A stretch of 35,959 nt of DNA from Clostridiales bacterium (GCA_918244965.1 CAKJYC010000010.1:1-35959); one strand, 5' to 3'. Shown: positions 1-7,499, counted from the first letter of the stretch. Translations and numbers: made by a program. Notes: generated from the letters alone by a model not told the origin.

Positions 1-538
1 ATATGTCCCTGCGGGACACGATATGCCTGCGGCGCGATATGTCCCTGCGGGACACGATATGCCTGCGGCGCGATATGTCCCTGCGGGACACGATATGCCT
101 GCGGCGCGATATGTCCCTGCGGGACACGATATGCCTTACGGCGCGATATGGTATGAAGGGTTTCGCACCGAAGGTGCAATACATCTGCACCTCATCACCG
201 CCTTCGGCGGAGCTTCCCCTCAAGGGGAAGCCTCTGTATAAGCCTTCTCCTTGAGGAGAAGGTGTCACGACGAAGGAGTGACGGATGAGGTGTCTTCGCG
301 CTTCAGGCGCATATCGCGCTTGCAAAGCAAGCATATCGAGCTGCCGCATCGCGGCAGCATATCGTGTTTGCGTTCCGCAAACATCTCGCGCGGCGCAAGT
401 CGCCCGTCAGCCGCTTCGCGGCGCGATATGGCTTCGCCGCGATATGCCTTACGGCACGATATGCCTGCGGCGCGATATGCCTGCGGCGCGATATGTCCCT
501 GCGGGACACGATATGCCTTACGGCACAAGTCGCCCCAC
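1..538. repeat. Array of small hairpins separated by GATATG / CATATCG
   Basis: This stretch has no convincing gene. It opens with three identical 36-bp tandem units (1-36, 37-72, 73-108) and a fourth variant (109-145). Each unit contains the hairpin TGTCCC-TGC-GGGACA, a GATATG word, and the small hairpin GCC-TGC-GGC. From about 300 to 538 the pattern continues with different stems but the same GATATG or CATATCG spacers: GCTTGC-AAA-GCAAGC, GCTGCCGC-ATC-GCGGCAGC, TGTTTGCG-TTC-CGCAAACA, CCGC-TTC-GCGG and GGC-TTC-GCC. Loops are nearly always three or four bases. The array begins at the window edge and ends just after the stop of the minus-strand ABC transporter, so it also forms the 3' end of that operon. 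It resembles REP/BIME-type hairpin arrays rather than CRISPR. Confidence 0.85.
188..292. repeat. MITE-like imperfect inverted repeat, family A
   Basis: A 105-bp element starts with CACCTCATC and ends with GATGAGGTG. Its two arms of about 45 to 52 bp are imperfect inverted copies, each with an inner hairpin: CTTCCCC-TCAA-GGGGAAG on the left and CTTCTCC-TTGA-GGAGAAG on the right. A short unpaired centre lies around 232-240. No transposase is encoded, so this fits a non-autonomous element or a mobile hairpin. It sits inside the GATATG hairpin array. Confidence 0.65.
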
Positions 539-2380
539 TTATTTCTCGCTTTCCATCTCGATGACCTTGCGGAACTGGGTCTCGTACAGCGCGCGGTAGA
601 CGCCGTTGCGGTCCAGAAGCTCCTCGTGCGTGCCCTGCTCGGCGATCGTGCCGTTTGCGACGACCAGGATGCGGTCGGCCTTGAGGATGGTCGAGAGCCG
701 GTGCGCGATCACGATGGTCGTGCGGCCCTCCATCAGCCGCTCCAGCGCGTCCTGGATCGCGTTCTCGGAGATCGAGTCGAGCGCGGAGGTCGCCTCGTCG
801 AGGATCAGGATGTGCGGGTTCTTGAGGATGATCCGCGCAAGCGACAGCCGCTGCTTTTCGCCGCCGGACAGCTTGAGCCCGCGGTTGCCCACGACCGTGT
901 CGAGGCCGTCGGGCTGGTTCTCGATGAACTCGGTGAGGCTTGCGGTTCTGATCGCCTCCATCAGCTCTTCGTCGGTCGCGTTTTCCTTTGCATAGCGCAG
1001 GTTGTCGCGGATCGTGCCGTTGAACAGGTACGAATCCTGCGTAACGACGCCGATGCTCTTTCGCAGGTATGGAATGTCGAAGTCGCGCACGTCGGTGTCG
1101 CCGATCTTCACGCTGCCCTCGTTGACGTCGTAGAGACGGGGGAGGAGGTTGACGATCGTGCTCTTGCCGGAGCCGGACGGCCCGACGATCGCGTACATCC
1201 TTCCGGCGGGCACGGTGAAGCTGATGTCGGTCAAAAGCGGCTTGTCCGGCGAGTACGAGAACGCGACGTGTTCGTAGCGGATATCCTCGTTCTTGACGAT
1301 CGGACGGCGCGCGTGCGCCGGCTGTTTGATCGCGGGCTCCATGTCGTAGTAATCGAAGATGCGGGTGAACAGCGCAAGCGAGCGCGTGAAATCGACGTGG
1401 ATGTTCAGAAGCGACTGGACCGGGCGGTACAGCCGGTTGATCAGCATGACGGTCGAGGTGATGATGCCGACGTTCAGCGTGGGATCGGTTTTCATGATGA
1501 TAAAGTAACCGCCCGCAAAGTAGATCAGAAGCGGTCCGATCTCGGTGAACATGCCCATCAGCACCATGAACCATTTGCCGCTGCGCTGCTCCTTCATCGA
1601 CAGCTTCGTGACCTCGCCGTTGACCTTCTCGAAGCGCTGCTGTTCGCGCTTTTCGCGCGTGAACAGCTTGACCAGAAGCGACCCGGAGACCGACAGCGTT
1701 TCGTTGACGAGCTGGTTCATCTCGTCGTTTTTCGCCTGGCTTTCGGAGAGCAGCTTCCAGCGCGTCTTGCCCGCCGAGCGCGTCGGCAAAATCAGCAGCG
1801 GAATGATGAGGATGCCGACCAGAGCAAGCTGCCAGCTCATCGTAAACAGCGCGACCAGCGTCGTCACCACGACCACGATGTTGCGCACGATGCTCGTCAG
1901 CGTACCGGAGATCACGCTCGATACGCCGCCGATGTCGCTGTTCATGCGGGTGATGATGTCGCCCTGCTTTTCGGTCGTGAAGAACGCGTGCGGCATGGAC
2001 AGCAGATGGCCGTACATCTGGTTCTTCATATCGTAGATGATCCGGTTCGAGATCCATGCGTTGATGTAGCTTTCAAAGACGCCGATCACCTGCGACGCGG
2101 TCAGCGTCAGAAACGCGGCGATCAGCAGCTGGATCAGCAGCTTCATGTCCTTTCCGACCAGCGCCTCGTTGACGATCCGTCCGGTGATGATGCTCGGCAG
2201 AAGTCCCACGCCCGCCGACACGAGGATCGCAAGGAACACCAGCAAAAACTGCAGCCAGTACGGCTTCAGATAGCCGAGGATGCGCTTGATCAGCTTCCAG
2301 CTGACCTTCGGCACGCTTTGCTTTTCCTCGTCGGTCAAAAATCCCCGCGGTCCCATCGGACCGCCCATATGTCCCGCCAT
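539..2380 (-). CDS. ABC exporter half-transporter (membrane domain plus ATPase)
   Basis: The 613-residue protein has the type IV ABC exporter layout: a six-helix membrane domain (about residues 30-330) followed by an ATPase domain (about 365-600). The ATPase has Walker A GPSGSGKST, signature LSGGEKQRLSLAR, Walker B ILILDEATSALD and the switch histidine in IAHRLST, so it should be active. The TRMNSDI stretch in the membrane domain is typical of MsbA/LmrA/BmrA-like multidrug and lipid exporters. With a single half-transporter here it may homodimerise, or pair with a partner elsewhere. The substrate cannot be deduced. The start at 2380 follows AAAGGACGGAG. It is the last gene of the minus-strand operon, 36 nt after tcdA, and its stop abuts the hairpin array. 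Confidence 0.93.
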   Translation of the reverse strand: MAGHMGGPMGPRGFLTDEEKQSVPKVSWKLIKRILGYLKPYWLQFLLVFLAILVSAGVGLLPSIITGRIVNEALVGKDMKLLIQLLIAAFLTLTASQVIGVFESYINAWISNRIIYDMKNQMYGHLLSMPHAFFTTEKQGDIITRMNSDIGGVSSVISGTLTSIVRNIVVVVTTLVALFTMSWQLALVGILIIPLLILPTRSAGKTRWKLLSESQAKNDEMNQLVNETLSVSGSLLVKLFTREKREQQRFEKVNGEVTKLSMKEQRSGKWFMVLMGMFTEIGPLLIYFAGGYFIIMKTDPTLNVGIITSTVMLINRLYRPVQSLLNIHVDFTRSLALFTRIFDYYDMEPAIKQPAHARRPIVKNEDIRYEHVAFSYSPDKPLLTDISFTVPAGRMYAIVGPSGSGKSTIVNLLPRLYDVNEGSVKIGDTDVRDFDIPYLRKSIGVVTQDSYLFNGTIRDNLRYAKENATDEELMEAIRTASLTEFIENQPDGLDTVVGNRGLKLSGGEKQRLSLARIILKNPHILILDEATSALDSISENAIQDALERLMEGRTTIVIAHRLSTILKADRILVVANGTIAEQGTHEELLDRNGVYRALYETQFRKVIEMESEK

Positions 2381-2416
2381 GGCTCCGTCCTTTCTGCGGC
2401 AAAGGCCGCGCGGTCG

Positions 2417-3145
2417 TTACGTTCGTTCGATCCCGACAAGATCCCTGATGATCTCGCCCGCCAGAATGAGCCCCGCGACCGACGGCACGAACGCGATGCT
2501 TCCCGGCGTCTGCCGCTTCGGATGGGCTTCGTTCGGTTCCGGCTCCGTTTGCGCCGGCGCGATCGGCGTCTCGTCGGACCAGACGACCTTCAGATGATCG
2601 ATCCCGCGTTTTTTCAGCTCGCGCCGCATGACCCGCGCCAGCGGGCACACGCTCGTTTTGGAGATGTCGCCGACCCGGAACGCGGTCGGGTCCAGCTTGT
2701 TGCCCGCGCCCATGCACGAGATCACCGGCACGCCCGCCGCGTGCGCGCGTTCGATCAGCAGCAGCTTTGCCGACACCGTGTCGATCGCGTCGACAACGTA
2801 ATCGTACTGCGAGAGATCGAAGCGGTCCGCGGTCTCCGGCCCGTAAAAGCAACGGTGGATCCGCACGACGGCGTCGGGGCGGACGGACGCAATGCGCGCC
2901 TGCACGACCTCGACCTTGGGCTGTCCGACGTTTTCACGCACCGCGTACAGGACGCGGTTCAGGTTGGTGACGGAGATGCAGTCGTCGTCGATCAGATCGA
3001 GCGCGCCGACGCCGCTTCGCATCAGCGCTTCGACGGCGAAGCTGCCGACCCCGCCGAGCCCGAATACCGCCACGCGCGCGCTTTTGAGCCGCGCGACGCC
3101 GTCCTCGCCGAGCAGGAGCTTTGTTCTTTGCAGTTGATCCGCCAT
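2417..3145 (-). CDS. tcdA: tRNA threonylcarbamoyladenosine dehydratase (TcdA/CsdL family)
   Basis: The 242-residue protein belongs to the E1-like ThiF/MoeB superfamily. It has a nucleotide-binding Rossmann loop VFGLGGVGS near the N-terminus, then LNRVLYAV, the DAIDTVSAK segment and the family-typical CMGAGNKLDP. TcdA uses ATP to cyclise t6A37 to ct6A37 in tRNAs that read ANN codons, acting in the cytoplasm. Length and motif order match the TcdA branch rather than MoeB or ThiF, since no CxxC zinc pairs are present. The ATG at 3145 is preferred because AGGAGG lies just upstream; an in-frame upstream start at 3220 would overlap the previous gene. It lies 14 nt after the metallophosphoesterase in the same operon. 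Confidence 0.92.
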   Translation of the reverse strand: MADQLQRTKLLLGEDGVARLKSARVAVFGLGGVGSFAVEALMRSGVGALDLIDDDCISVTNLNRVLYAVRENVGQPKVEVVQARIASVRPDAVVRIHRCFYGPETADRFDLSQYDYVVDAIDTVSAKLLLIERAHAAGVPVISCMGAGNKLDPTAFRVGDISKTSVCPLARVMRRELKKRGIDHLKVVWSDETPIAPAQTEPEPNEAHPKRQTPGSIAFVPSVAGLILAGEIIRDLVGIERT

Positions 3146-3159
3146 GCGCGGTCCTCCTT

Positions 3160-3777
3160 TTATTCGTTCGGTTGCTTTGCCGCGCCGGCGGCCTGTATCT
3201 CCAGCGGGAAGCGCAGCCATGCGTTGATGATGCGCACGCCGTGATAGCTTTGCTCGCGCGGGATGCCGTAGGACAGGTGGACATGCCCGTGGACGAGCGC
3301 CTGCGGCCGCCAGCGGTCCAGCATCGGCAGAAACGATTCAAACCCGCGGTGCGCGTAATCGTCCGCGTCGCCGAAGCCGTGCGGCGGGCAGTGGGTCAGC
3401 ACGAGATCGACGCCGCCGGCCTTCTTCACGGCACGGTCCAGCCGCCGGATGCGGGCGGCCATCTGCCGCTCGGTGTACTGATGCGCGCCGCCGCTGTACA
3501 CGCAGCTGCCGCCGAGGCCGAGGATGCGCAGTCCGTTGTACACAACGAGCCGGTCCTCGATGCACTCGCACCCCTCCGGCGGAAAGCGGTCGTAGCTTGT
3601 GTTGTGGTTGCCGTGCACATAGAGCACGGGGATGTTCGCCATCGTCACCAGAAAGCTCAGATACTCGGCGTCCAGATCGCCTGCGGACAGGATCAGATCG
3701 TAGTCCCTGAGCCGTCCCGGCACATAGTAATCCCACAGCGCGGGATCGGGTTCGTCGGAAATCAGCAGTATCTTCAT
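3160..3777 (-). CDS. Metallophosphoesterase family protein
   Basis: This 205-residue protein has the calcineurin-like phosphoesterase motif series: LSAGDLD (metal-ligand GD motif), YVHGNHN (GNHN), a histidine in LTHCPPHG, and the C-terminal LVHGHVHLSYG (GHxH). The first motif reads ISDEPDP, so the usual D-x-H has become D-x-E. This is a variant I associate with a subgroup of clostridial phosphoesterases. It is probably a cytoplasmic dinuclear-metal phosphodiesterase or phosphatase; the substrate is unknown. The ATG at 3777 overlaps the stop of the upstream BMP-domain gene in ATGA, so the two are translationally coupled. Confidence 0.9.
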   Translation of the reverse strand: MKILLISDEPDPALWDYYVPGRLRDYDLILSAGDLDAEYLSFLVTMANIPVLYVHGNHNTSYDRFPPEGCECIEDRLVVYNGLRILGLGGSCVYSGGAHQYTERQMAARIRRLDRAVKKAGGVDLVLTHCPPHGFGDADDYAHRGFESFLPMLDRWRPQALVHGHVHLSYGIPREQSYHGVRIINAWLRFPLEIQAAGAAKQPNE

Positions 3778-5738
3778 AGGATCGGCCCGTCCTTGACCGG
3801 CGGAATGTCCTCGCGGTACACGCCTAAAAGCCGCACCGTGTTCTGCGCGAACGGCAGAATGTCGGAGAACGGGGGGATGCTGCCCTCGATCGTGTCGGAC
3901 AGCCAGTCCATATGCAGGATCTCGGTCGGCGACAGCCAGCGGCTGCCGTCGTTTCGCACGATGCCCTCCTGGTCGCTCATCACGCGGCGGAACGGGTCCA
4001 GCCGTCCGTCGACGATCGACGTTTTCAGCGCTTCGACGAGCGCGCGCACGCCCTCCGGCAGCTTTTCCGACGGCGTGACGCCGATGACGCCGCTCTGCAT
4101 GCCCCACCAGTAATTGATCGCGGCGGCGCTGCGGTTCGCGCTCTCGTCCTCCCAGTGGCCCAGCAGTATGCCGTTCAGCAGCTTCTGGTAGAACGCGCCC
4201 CAGTTCCAGTAGGTCGCGGCAAGCGGTTCGAGGCTCCCGCCTTCGCGCACGCGGATCAGTCCGTAGGGCGGCTGCGGCGCTTCGGGCGCAAACCATTCGT
4301 GGTTGGAGATCACATCGACGCCGTCCTTTAAGAGCGAAGCAAGCGGATCGGCCTCGGTGCACGACCAGCGCAGCTTCACGACCGCGCGCGGGTTGACCAG
4401 CCGCGCGCCGAGCGCAAACGCATTGATGCTTGCGGGGACCCCGAAGATCGGCGCGGCGGCGACGTAGCCGAGGCGGTCGCTGTGCGAACAGGCGCCCGCG
4501 ATCGCGCCGGCCAGGAATTTCGTTTCATAGATGCGGCTGTAATAGGTGCGCACGCCGGGATAGGGCATGGCGACCGAGCAGTTCAGGATCTTGACGTTCG
4601 GATAGGCGGCGGCCGCGCGGCGGCATGCGTCGATCAGCGAGGGCGTCGTGGCAAAGATCACCTGCGCGCCGTCGTGTACGGCGGCGGCAAACAGCGCGTC
4701 CGCGTCGTGTTCTTCATCGACGACGTAAGCCTTCGTCGTGACCTTGCCGTTCAGCTGCTCCTCGGCAAAGAGCCGACCCTGCTCATGCGCGCGGATCCAG
4801 TTGGACTGCTCCGGCACGCGCTCGTGGACAAACGCCGCAAAGAGCTGCGTCGGCAGGAACATCGCGTTGTAGAGCCGCGCAAGCAGCGTCTTGCCCGCGG
4901 GATCGGACACGACGGCCGGGGCGGCGGAGGCTTCGGTCGAAACGGTCACGTCCGCGCCGGTTTCCGTGACGCTGGCGTTCAGCGAGGCCAGCAGCTGTTC
5001 GGGCGAGAGCGTGCCGAGGTCGTCCGTCGAATAGACGGAGATCCAGTTCAGAAACGCGTCGGACAGCGTGACGCCTTCCGGCAGCTTCACGCGGCGCGCC
5101 GATTCGCAGAACAGGTTGAAGGCGGACAGCACGTGCCGCCTTTGTTCGTCGGTCCAGACCTCGTCCGGCTCGAATCCGAGCGCGGCGACGAGCTTGCGAT
5201 AGCGACCGGGTCCGGTGAACCGGAACGCGTAGGTGCCGCTCAGATGGTAGAATTCGAGGAATTCGTAGTACAGGCGCGTGTTCGGATCGTCCGAAAAGGC
5301 GGGCACGATCCGCAGCACCGAGGCGGGGATCGTCGGCGCGTCGAAGTACCGCATGACGGACAGACGCTTGTTGCCCTCCTGCACGTAGAAATCGCCGAGG
5401 TATTCATAGCAGCGGATCGGGTCGCGGATGCCCTCGTCGGACAGATGCGCGTCGCACAGCGCGATCCACTTTGCGCCGAACTCGGTGTTCTGCTCCAGAA
5501 GCGGCATGAAATCGCGCGAGAACGCGGAGCGGCGTCCGGCGCTGACGGTCCCGACGATGCGCTCGGTCGGCAGGTTCATCACGCCGAGCTCGACACGGCC
5601 GGCGACGTTCTTGCCGTCCAGAAGGTCGTCAAGCACCTGCGGATACGGCCAGCGGCCGTGATCGACGTCCTCCTTATAGGTTTTCTGCGCTTTTCTGTGT
5701 GCCGCGCGATACGCTTCAACAGCTTCGGCCTTGCTCAA
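3774..5738 (-). CDS. Cytosolic BMP-family binding-protein domain with ParB-like N-terminal region
   Basis: The 654-residue protein has no signal peptide, lipobox or membrane segment. Residues 1 to about 260 contain YVQEGNKRLSVMRYF, which resembles the E-G-N-x-R ligand-binding loop of ParB/Srx-type folds. From about 280 to the end it resembles the Bmp/Med periplasmic-binding family (PnrA/BmpA type), with VIFATTPSLIDAC, YETKFLAGAIAGA and DVISNHEW; this family normally binds nucleosides outside the cell. A cytosolic version joined to a ParB-like module suggests a small-molecule sensor or enzyme rather than an importer subunit. No nucleoside permease lies nearby. The start is TTG at 5738 with AAGGA upstream. 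It is the first gene of the operon, with a promoter at 5771-5799. Confidence 0.82.
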   Translation of the reverse strand: MSKAEAVEAYRAAHRKAQKTYKEDVDHGRWPYPQVLDDLLDGKNVAGRVELGVMNLPTERIVGTVSAGRRSAFSRDFMPLLEQNTEFGAKWIALCDAHLSDEGIRDPIRCYEYLGDFYVQEGNKRLSVMRYFDAPTIPASVLRIVPAFSDDPNTRLYYEFLEFYHLSGTYAFRFTGPGRYRKLVAALGFEPDEVWTDEQRRHVLSAFNLFCESARRVKLPEGVTLSDAFLNWISVYSTDDLGTLSPEQLLASLNASVTETGADVTVSTEASAAPAVVSDPAGKTLLARLYNAMFLPTQLFAAFVHERVPEQSNWIRAHEQGRLFAEEQLNGKVTTKAYVVDEEHDADALFAAAVHDGAQVIFATTPSLIDACRRAAAAYPNVKILNCSVAMPYPGVRTYYSRIYETKFLAGAIAGACSHSDRLGYVAAAPIFGVPASINAFALGARLVNPRAVVKLRWSCTEADPLASLLKDGVDVISNHEWFAPEAPQPPYGLIRVREGGSLEPLAATYWNWGAFYQKLLNGILLGHWEDESANRSAAAINYWWGMQSGVIGVTPSEKLPEGVRALVEALKTSIVDGRLDPFRRVMSDQEGIVRNDGSRWLSPTEILHMDWLSDTIEGSIPPFSDILPFAQNTVRLLGVYREDIPPVKDGPIL

Positions 5739-5770
5739 AACGGTGATTCCTTTCCTTGCATGATATCCAT

Positions 5771-5799
5771 ATTGTAGCAGTTTGACGCCGGAAAATCAA
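5771..5799 (-). promoter_or_regulatory. Sigma-A promoter of the BMP-tcdA-ABC operon
   Basis: Reading the minus strand, TTGATT (5799-5794) and TACAAT (5776-5771) are separated by exactly 17 bp. Transcription would start about 25 nt before the TTG start codon. Confidence 0.7.
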
Positions 5800-5813
5800 G
5801 CGGACAACGCCGT

Positions 5814-6593
5814 TCACCCGAAGCGGTCCGCGGCATTTTTCACCATGCAGTCGACCGGCGCGTTGTAGAGGCACGCCATCAGGTACCGTTCGCCGCGGAC
5901 GACCTCGCCGGCATGCTCGTTCAGCCGGCGTTCCACATAGTCGATGTGATCGACCGTGAGCATTCGGAGCCGGTCGCGGATCGCGGCGTTGCCGACGTCG
6001 ATCCCGTTGACGGAAAGCCGCGGCATGCGGTACATCGAAGCGACCGTCTGCCGGACGGATTCGGCAAAGACCCGGTCAAAAAAGGTTTCCAGATGCAGGG
6101 ACGCCAGGATCGCGTCAAGTCCGGTCGTGTCCTCGCGCGCGTTCATACCGACTGACGGAACGTCGCCCGTTATTTCTTTACTATTATTATTTATTTCCCG
6201 GCCACGACATGACGGGGGCGGGGTCACGACGTGACGGGGGAGGGGGTCACGACGTGACGATGCGGTCGTCACCTCGTGACAATCGGCGCCGCCTTTTTGG
6301 GACGGCGCGTCACACAGACGGTACCGGTTGACGCTCTGCCGCATACGGCCGTTTTTGGACAGCGTATGCGTTTCTTCGGTGCGGATCAGCCCTGCGCGCT
6401 TCAGCTCGGAGACCGCTTTCTGCACGGTGTTGCGCGACATGCCCGTTCGCGCGGCGATCGTCTCCTTTCCCGGAAAACAGACGCCGTCTTTGTCCGCGCA
6501 GAAGCAGAGATACGCGTACACCGCAACGGCATACGCGGAGTGTTCGCCCTCAAAGATCGCTGCCGGCACATAAAAGGTTTTTCGCTTTGCCAT
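5814..6593 (-). CDS. HTH/DUF6017-type replication initiator-like protein
   Basis: The 259-residue protein has an N-terminal winged-helix domain (about 20-95; ETIAARTGMSRNTVQKAVSE is the helix-turn-helix). A low-complexity linker follows (about 100-150), then a C-terminal domain (about 155-259) in which VDHIDYVERRL and YLMACLYNAPVD resemble DUF6017. DUF6017 is found at the C-terminus of replication initiators of clostridial plasmids and integrative elements. Expected role: binding origin repeats and recruiting the replisome. The linker DNA carries four regularly spaced 13-bp repeats and an AT-rich tract, annotated separately. The ATG at 6593 is chosen because the domain begins there and GGAGGG lies upstream; longer in-frame starts run into the riboswitch region. 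No relaxase, integrase or partition gene is nearby, so it may be a stranded remnant. Confidence 0.75.
   Translation of the reverse strand: MAKRKTFYVPAAIFEGEHSAYAVAVYAYLCFCADKDGVCFPGKETIAARTGMSRNTVQKAVSELKRAGLIRTEETHTLSKNGRMRQSVNRYRLCDAPSQKGGADCHEVTTASSRRDPLPRHVVTPPPSCRGREINNNSKEITGDVPSVGMNAREDTTGLDAILASLHLETFFDRVFAESVRQTVASMYRMPRLSVNGIDVGNAAIRDRLRMLTVDHIDYVERRLNEHAGEVVRGERYLMACLYNAPVDCMVKNAADRFG
6171..6196. other. AT-rich tract, candidate DNA unwinding element
   Basis: Twenty-four of 26 bases are A or T inside an otherwise GC-rich gene. The tract directly adjoins the repeat array at 6201-6280 and encodes the NNNSKEI part of the protein linker. The position matches the easily melted region beside iterons in replication origins. 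This is inferred; no function is shown. Confidence 0.55.
6201..6280. repeat. Four iteron-like 13-bp repeats inside the initiator gene
   Basis: Copies of GTCACGACGTGAC lie at 6223-6235 and 6246-6258. Variants GCCACGACATGAC (6201-6213) and GTCACCTCGTGAC (6268-6280) flank them. Start-to-start distances are 22, 23 and 22 bp, about two helical turns, so all copies face the same side of the DNA. The unit is nearly palindromic. The spacing is not a multiple of three throughout, so the repeats are not just a repeated peptide. They look like binding sites for the encoded initiator. Confidence 0.7.
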
Positions 6594-6620
6594 CGGTCGG
6601 CCCTCCGTTTCTACGGCTCC

Positions 6621-6661
6621 AGTATACCGGAAACGGGGCGGGCAAACTTCCCGGAAGTTTG
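6621..6661 (-). promoter_or_regulatory. Promoter of the initiator gene with an overlapping 19-bp palindrome
   Basis: On the minus strand a good -10 (TATACT, 6626-6621) lacks a good -35 at 17 bp (AAGTTT, 6649-6644). That weak -35 lies inside a perfect interrupted palindrome, CAAACTTCC-C-GGAAGTTTG (6643-6661). A related half-site occurs near 6682-6692. The arrangement suggests an operator for a repressor or activator, possibly the initiator itself. Confidence 0.5.
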
Positions 6662-6711
6662 TCACAGTCCGCAGCGGATCGGAAAAGTTTGCATCGATCG
6701 CGTTTTTTGTC

Positions 6712-6740
6712 TTGCAATCCGGGCGGGACAGGAGTATACT
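6712..6740 (+). promoter_or_regulatory. Sigma-A promoter of xpt-guaA
   Basis: TTGCAA (6712-6717) and TATACT (6735-6740) are separated by 17 bp. The predicted start, near 6747, lies just before the purine riboswitch. Confidence 0.8.
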
Positions 6741-6760
6741 GTACATCAAATTGATACATT

Positions 6761-6834
6761 GTCTGCCGATATAGGTCCGGATGGATGGCCCGGACGTTTC
6801 TACCGCGGCGCCGCAGCTGCGACTATTGGGAGAC
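6761..6834 (+). promoter_or_regulatory. Purine (guanine-type) riboswitch aptamer
   Basis: The purine aptamer layout is visible. P1 pairs GTCTGCCGA (6761-6769) with TTGGGAGAC (6826-6834), allowing one mismatch and a wobble. P2 pairs GTCCGG with CCGGAC around a GATGG-containing loop. The hallmark GTTTCTACC joins P2 to P3. P3 is GCGGC with GCTGC, and GACTAT follows it. The C in GACTAT occupies the position that pairs with ligand; adenine riboswitches have U there, so this one should bind guanine, hypoxanthine or xanthine. Its place before xpt is classical. Confidence 0.92.
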
Positions 6835-6875
6835 GGGGAAGCGCAGGGCGCGTGCCTTGCGGTTCCCGCGTATCG

Positions 6876-6908
6876 GCAGCGGAGCGATCCGCTGCGCATT
6901 TTTATTTT
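6876..6908 (+). terminator. Riboswitch-controlled intrinsic terminator
   Basis: GCAGCGGA (6876-6883), a four-base loop and TCCGCTGC (6888-6895) form a perfect 8-bp stem followed by a T-rich tail (6899-6908). It lies just before the xpt ribosome binding site. In this family, ligand binding favours termination and lowers expression when guanine is plentiful. Confidence 0.85.
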
Positions 6909-6920
6909 CGGGAGGGGCTT

Positions 6921-7499
6921 ATGAAGGAACTCAGGGAACGGATCCTCAAGGAGGGCAAGGTGCTGCCGGGCGACATCATCAAGGTCGACGGGTTTTTGAA
7001 CCACCGCGTGGACTGCGCGCTGATGGGCCGCATCGCGGACGAGTTTGCGAAGTATTTCAACATCGACGACGTGGATCTTCTGCTGACCGCCGAGGCCAGC
7101 GGCATCGCGCTGACGGCGATCTGCGCGCTGCGCTACGGCAAGCCGATGCTCTACGCCAAGAAGGCCAAGAGCGACAACGTCGAGGGCGGCCTGTTCACCA
7201 GCGAGATCTTCTCCTATACCTATAAAAAGAAGGTCACGCTGCTCGTCGCGAAGGACTGGCTGCAGCCCGGCACGCGCGTGCTGGTCGTCGACGATTTCCT
7301 TGCGCGCGGCGAAGCGCTGCGGGGACTGTGCGATATCGTCGAGCAGGCGGGCGCGCAGCTTGTCGGTATCGGCTGCGCGATCGAAAAGGGCTTCCAGAGC
7401 GGCGGCGACCGGCTCCGGGAGCGCGGCGTGAACCTCAAATCGCTTGCGATCATTGACAAAGCGGAGCCCGGCAATATCGTGTTCCGGGAGGACGAGTGA
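6921..7499 (+). CDS. xpt: Xanthine phosphoribosyltransferase
   Basis: The 192-residue cytoplasmic enzyme converts xanthine plus PRPP to XMP in purine salvage. The type I phosphoribosyltransferase PRPP loop [13 protein letters not shown] is present, with the Xpt-typical N-terminus [12 protein letters not shown] and the DGFLNHRVD segment. Length matches the usual 190 to 195 residues. The ATG at 6921 follows GGAGGGG. It is the first gene after the guanine riboswitch, and its stop codon overlaps the guaA start by one base. XMP made here is the direct substrate of GuaA, so the pair forms a short xanthine-to-GMP route shut off by guanine. Confidence 0.96.
   Translation: MKELRERILKEGKVLPGDIIKVDGFLNHRVDCALMGRIADEFAKYFNIDDVDLLLTAEASGIALTAICALRYGKPMLYAKKAKSDNVEGGLFTSEIFSYTYKKKVTLLVAKDWLQPGTRVLVVDDFLARGEALRGLCDIVEQAGAQLVGIGCAIEKGFQSGGDRLRERGVNLKSLAIIDKAEPGNIVFREDE

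Noticed and set aside
1-145. 36-bp regular repeats that could be taken for a CRISPR array.
   Set aside because: The units are contiguous with no spacers, the period is made of two hairpins, and no cas gene is present.
251-3244. A 997-codon plus-strand open frame over the minus-strand ABC transporter and tcdA genes.
   Set aside because: Arg/Asp/His-rich translation with no family motif; it is the antisense frame of GC-rich genes that carry clear motifs.
6201-6280. The repeats in the initiator gene as a simple peptide repeat.
   Set aside because: The 22/23/22-bp spacing shifts frame between copies, so selection on the DNA explains them better than a repeated peptide.
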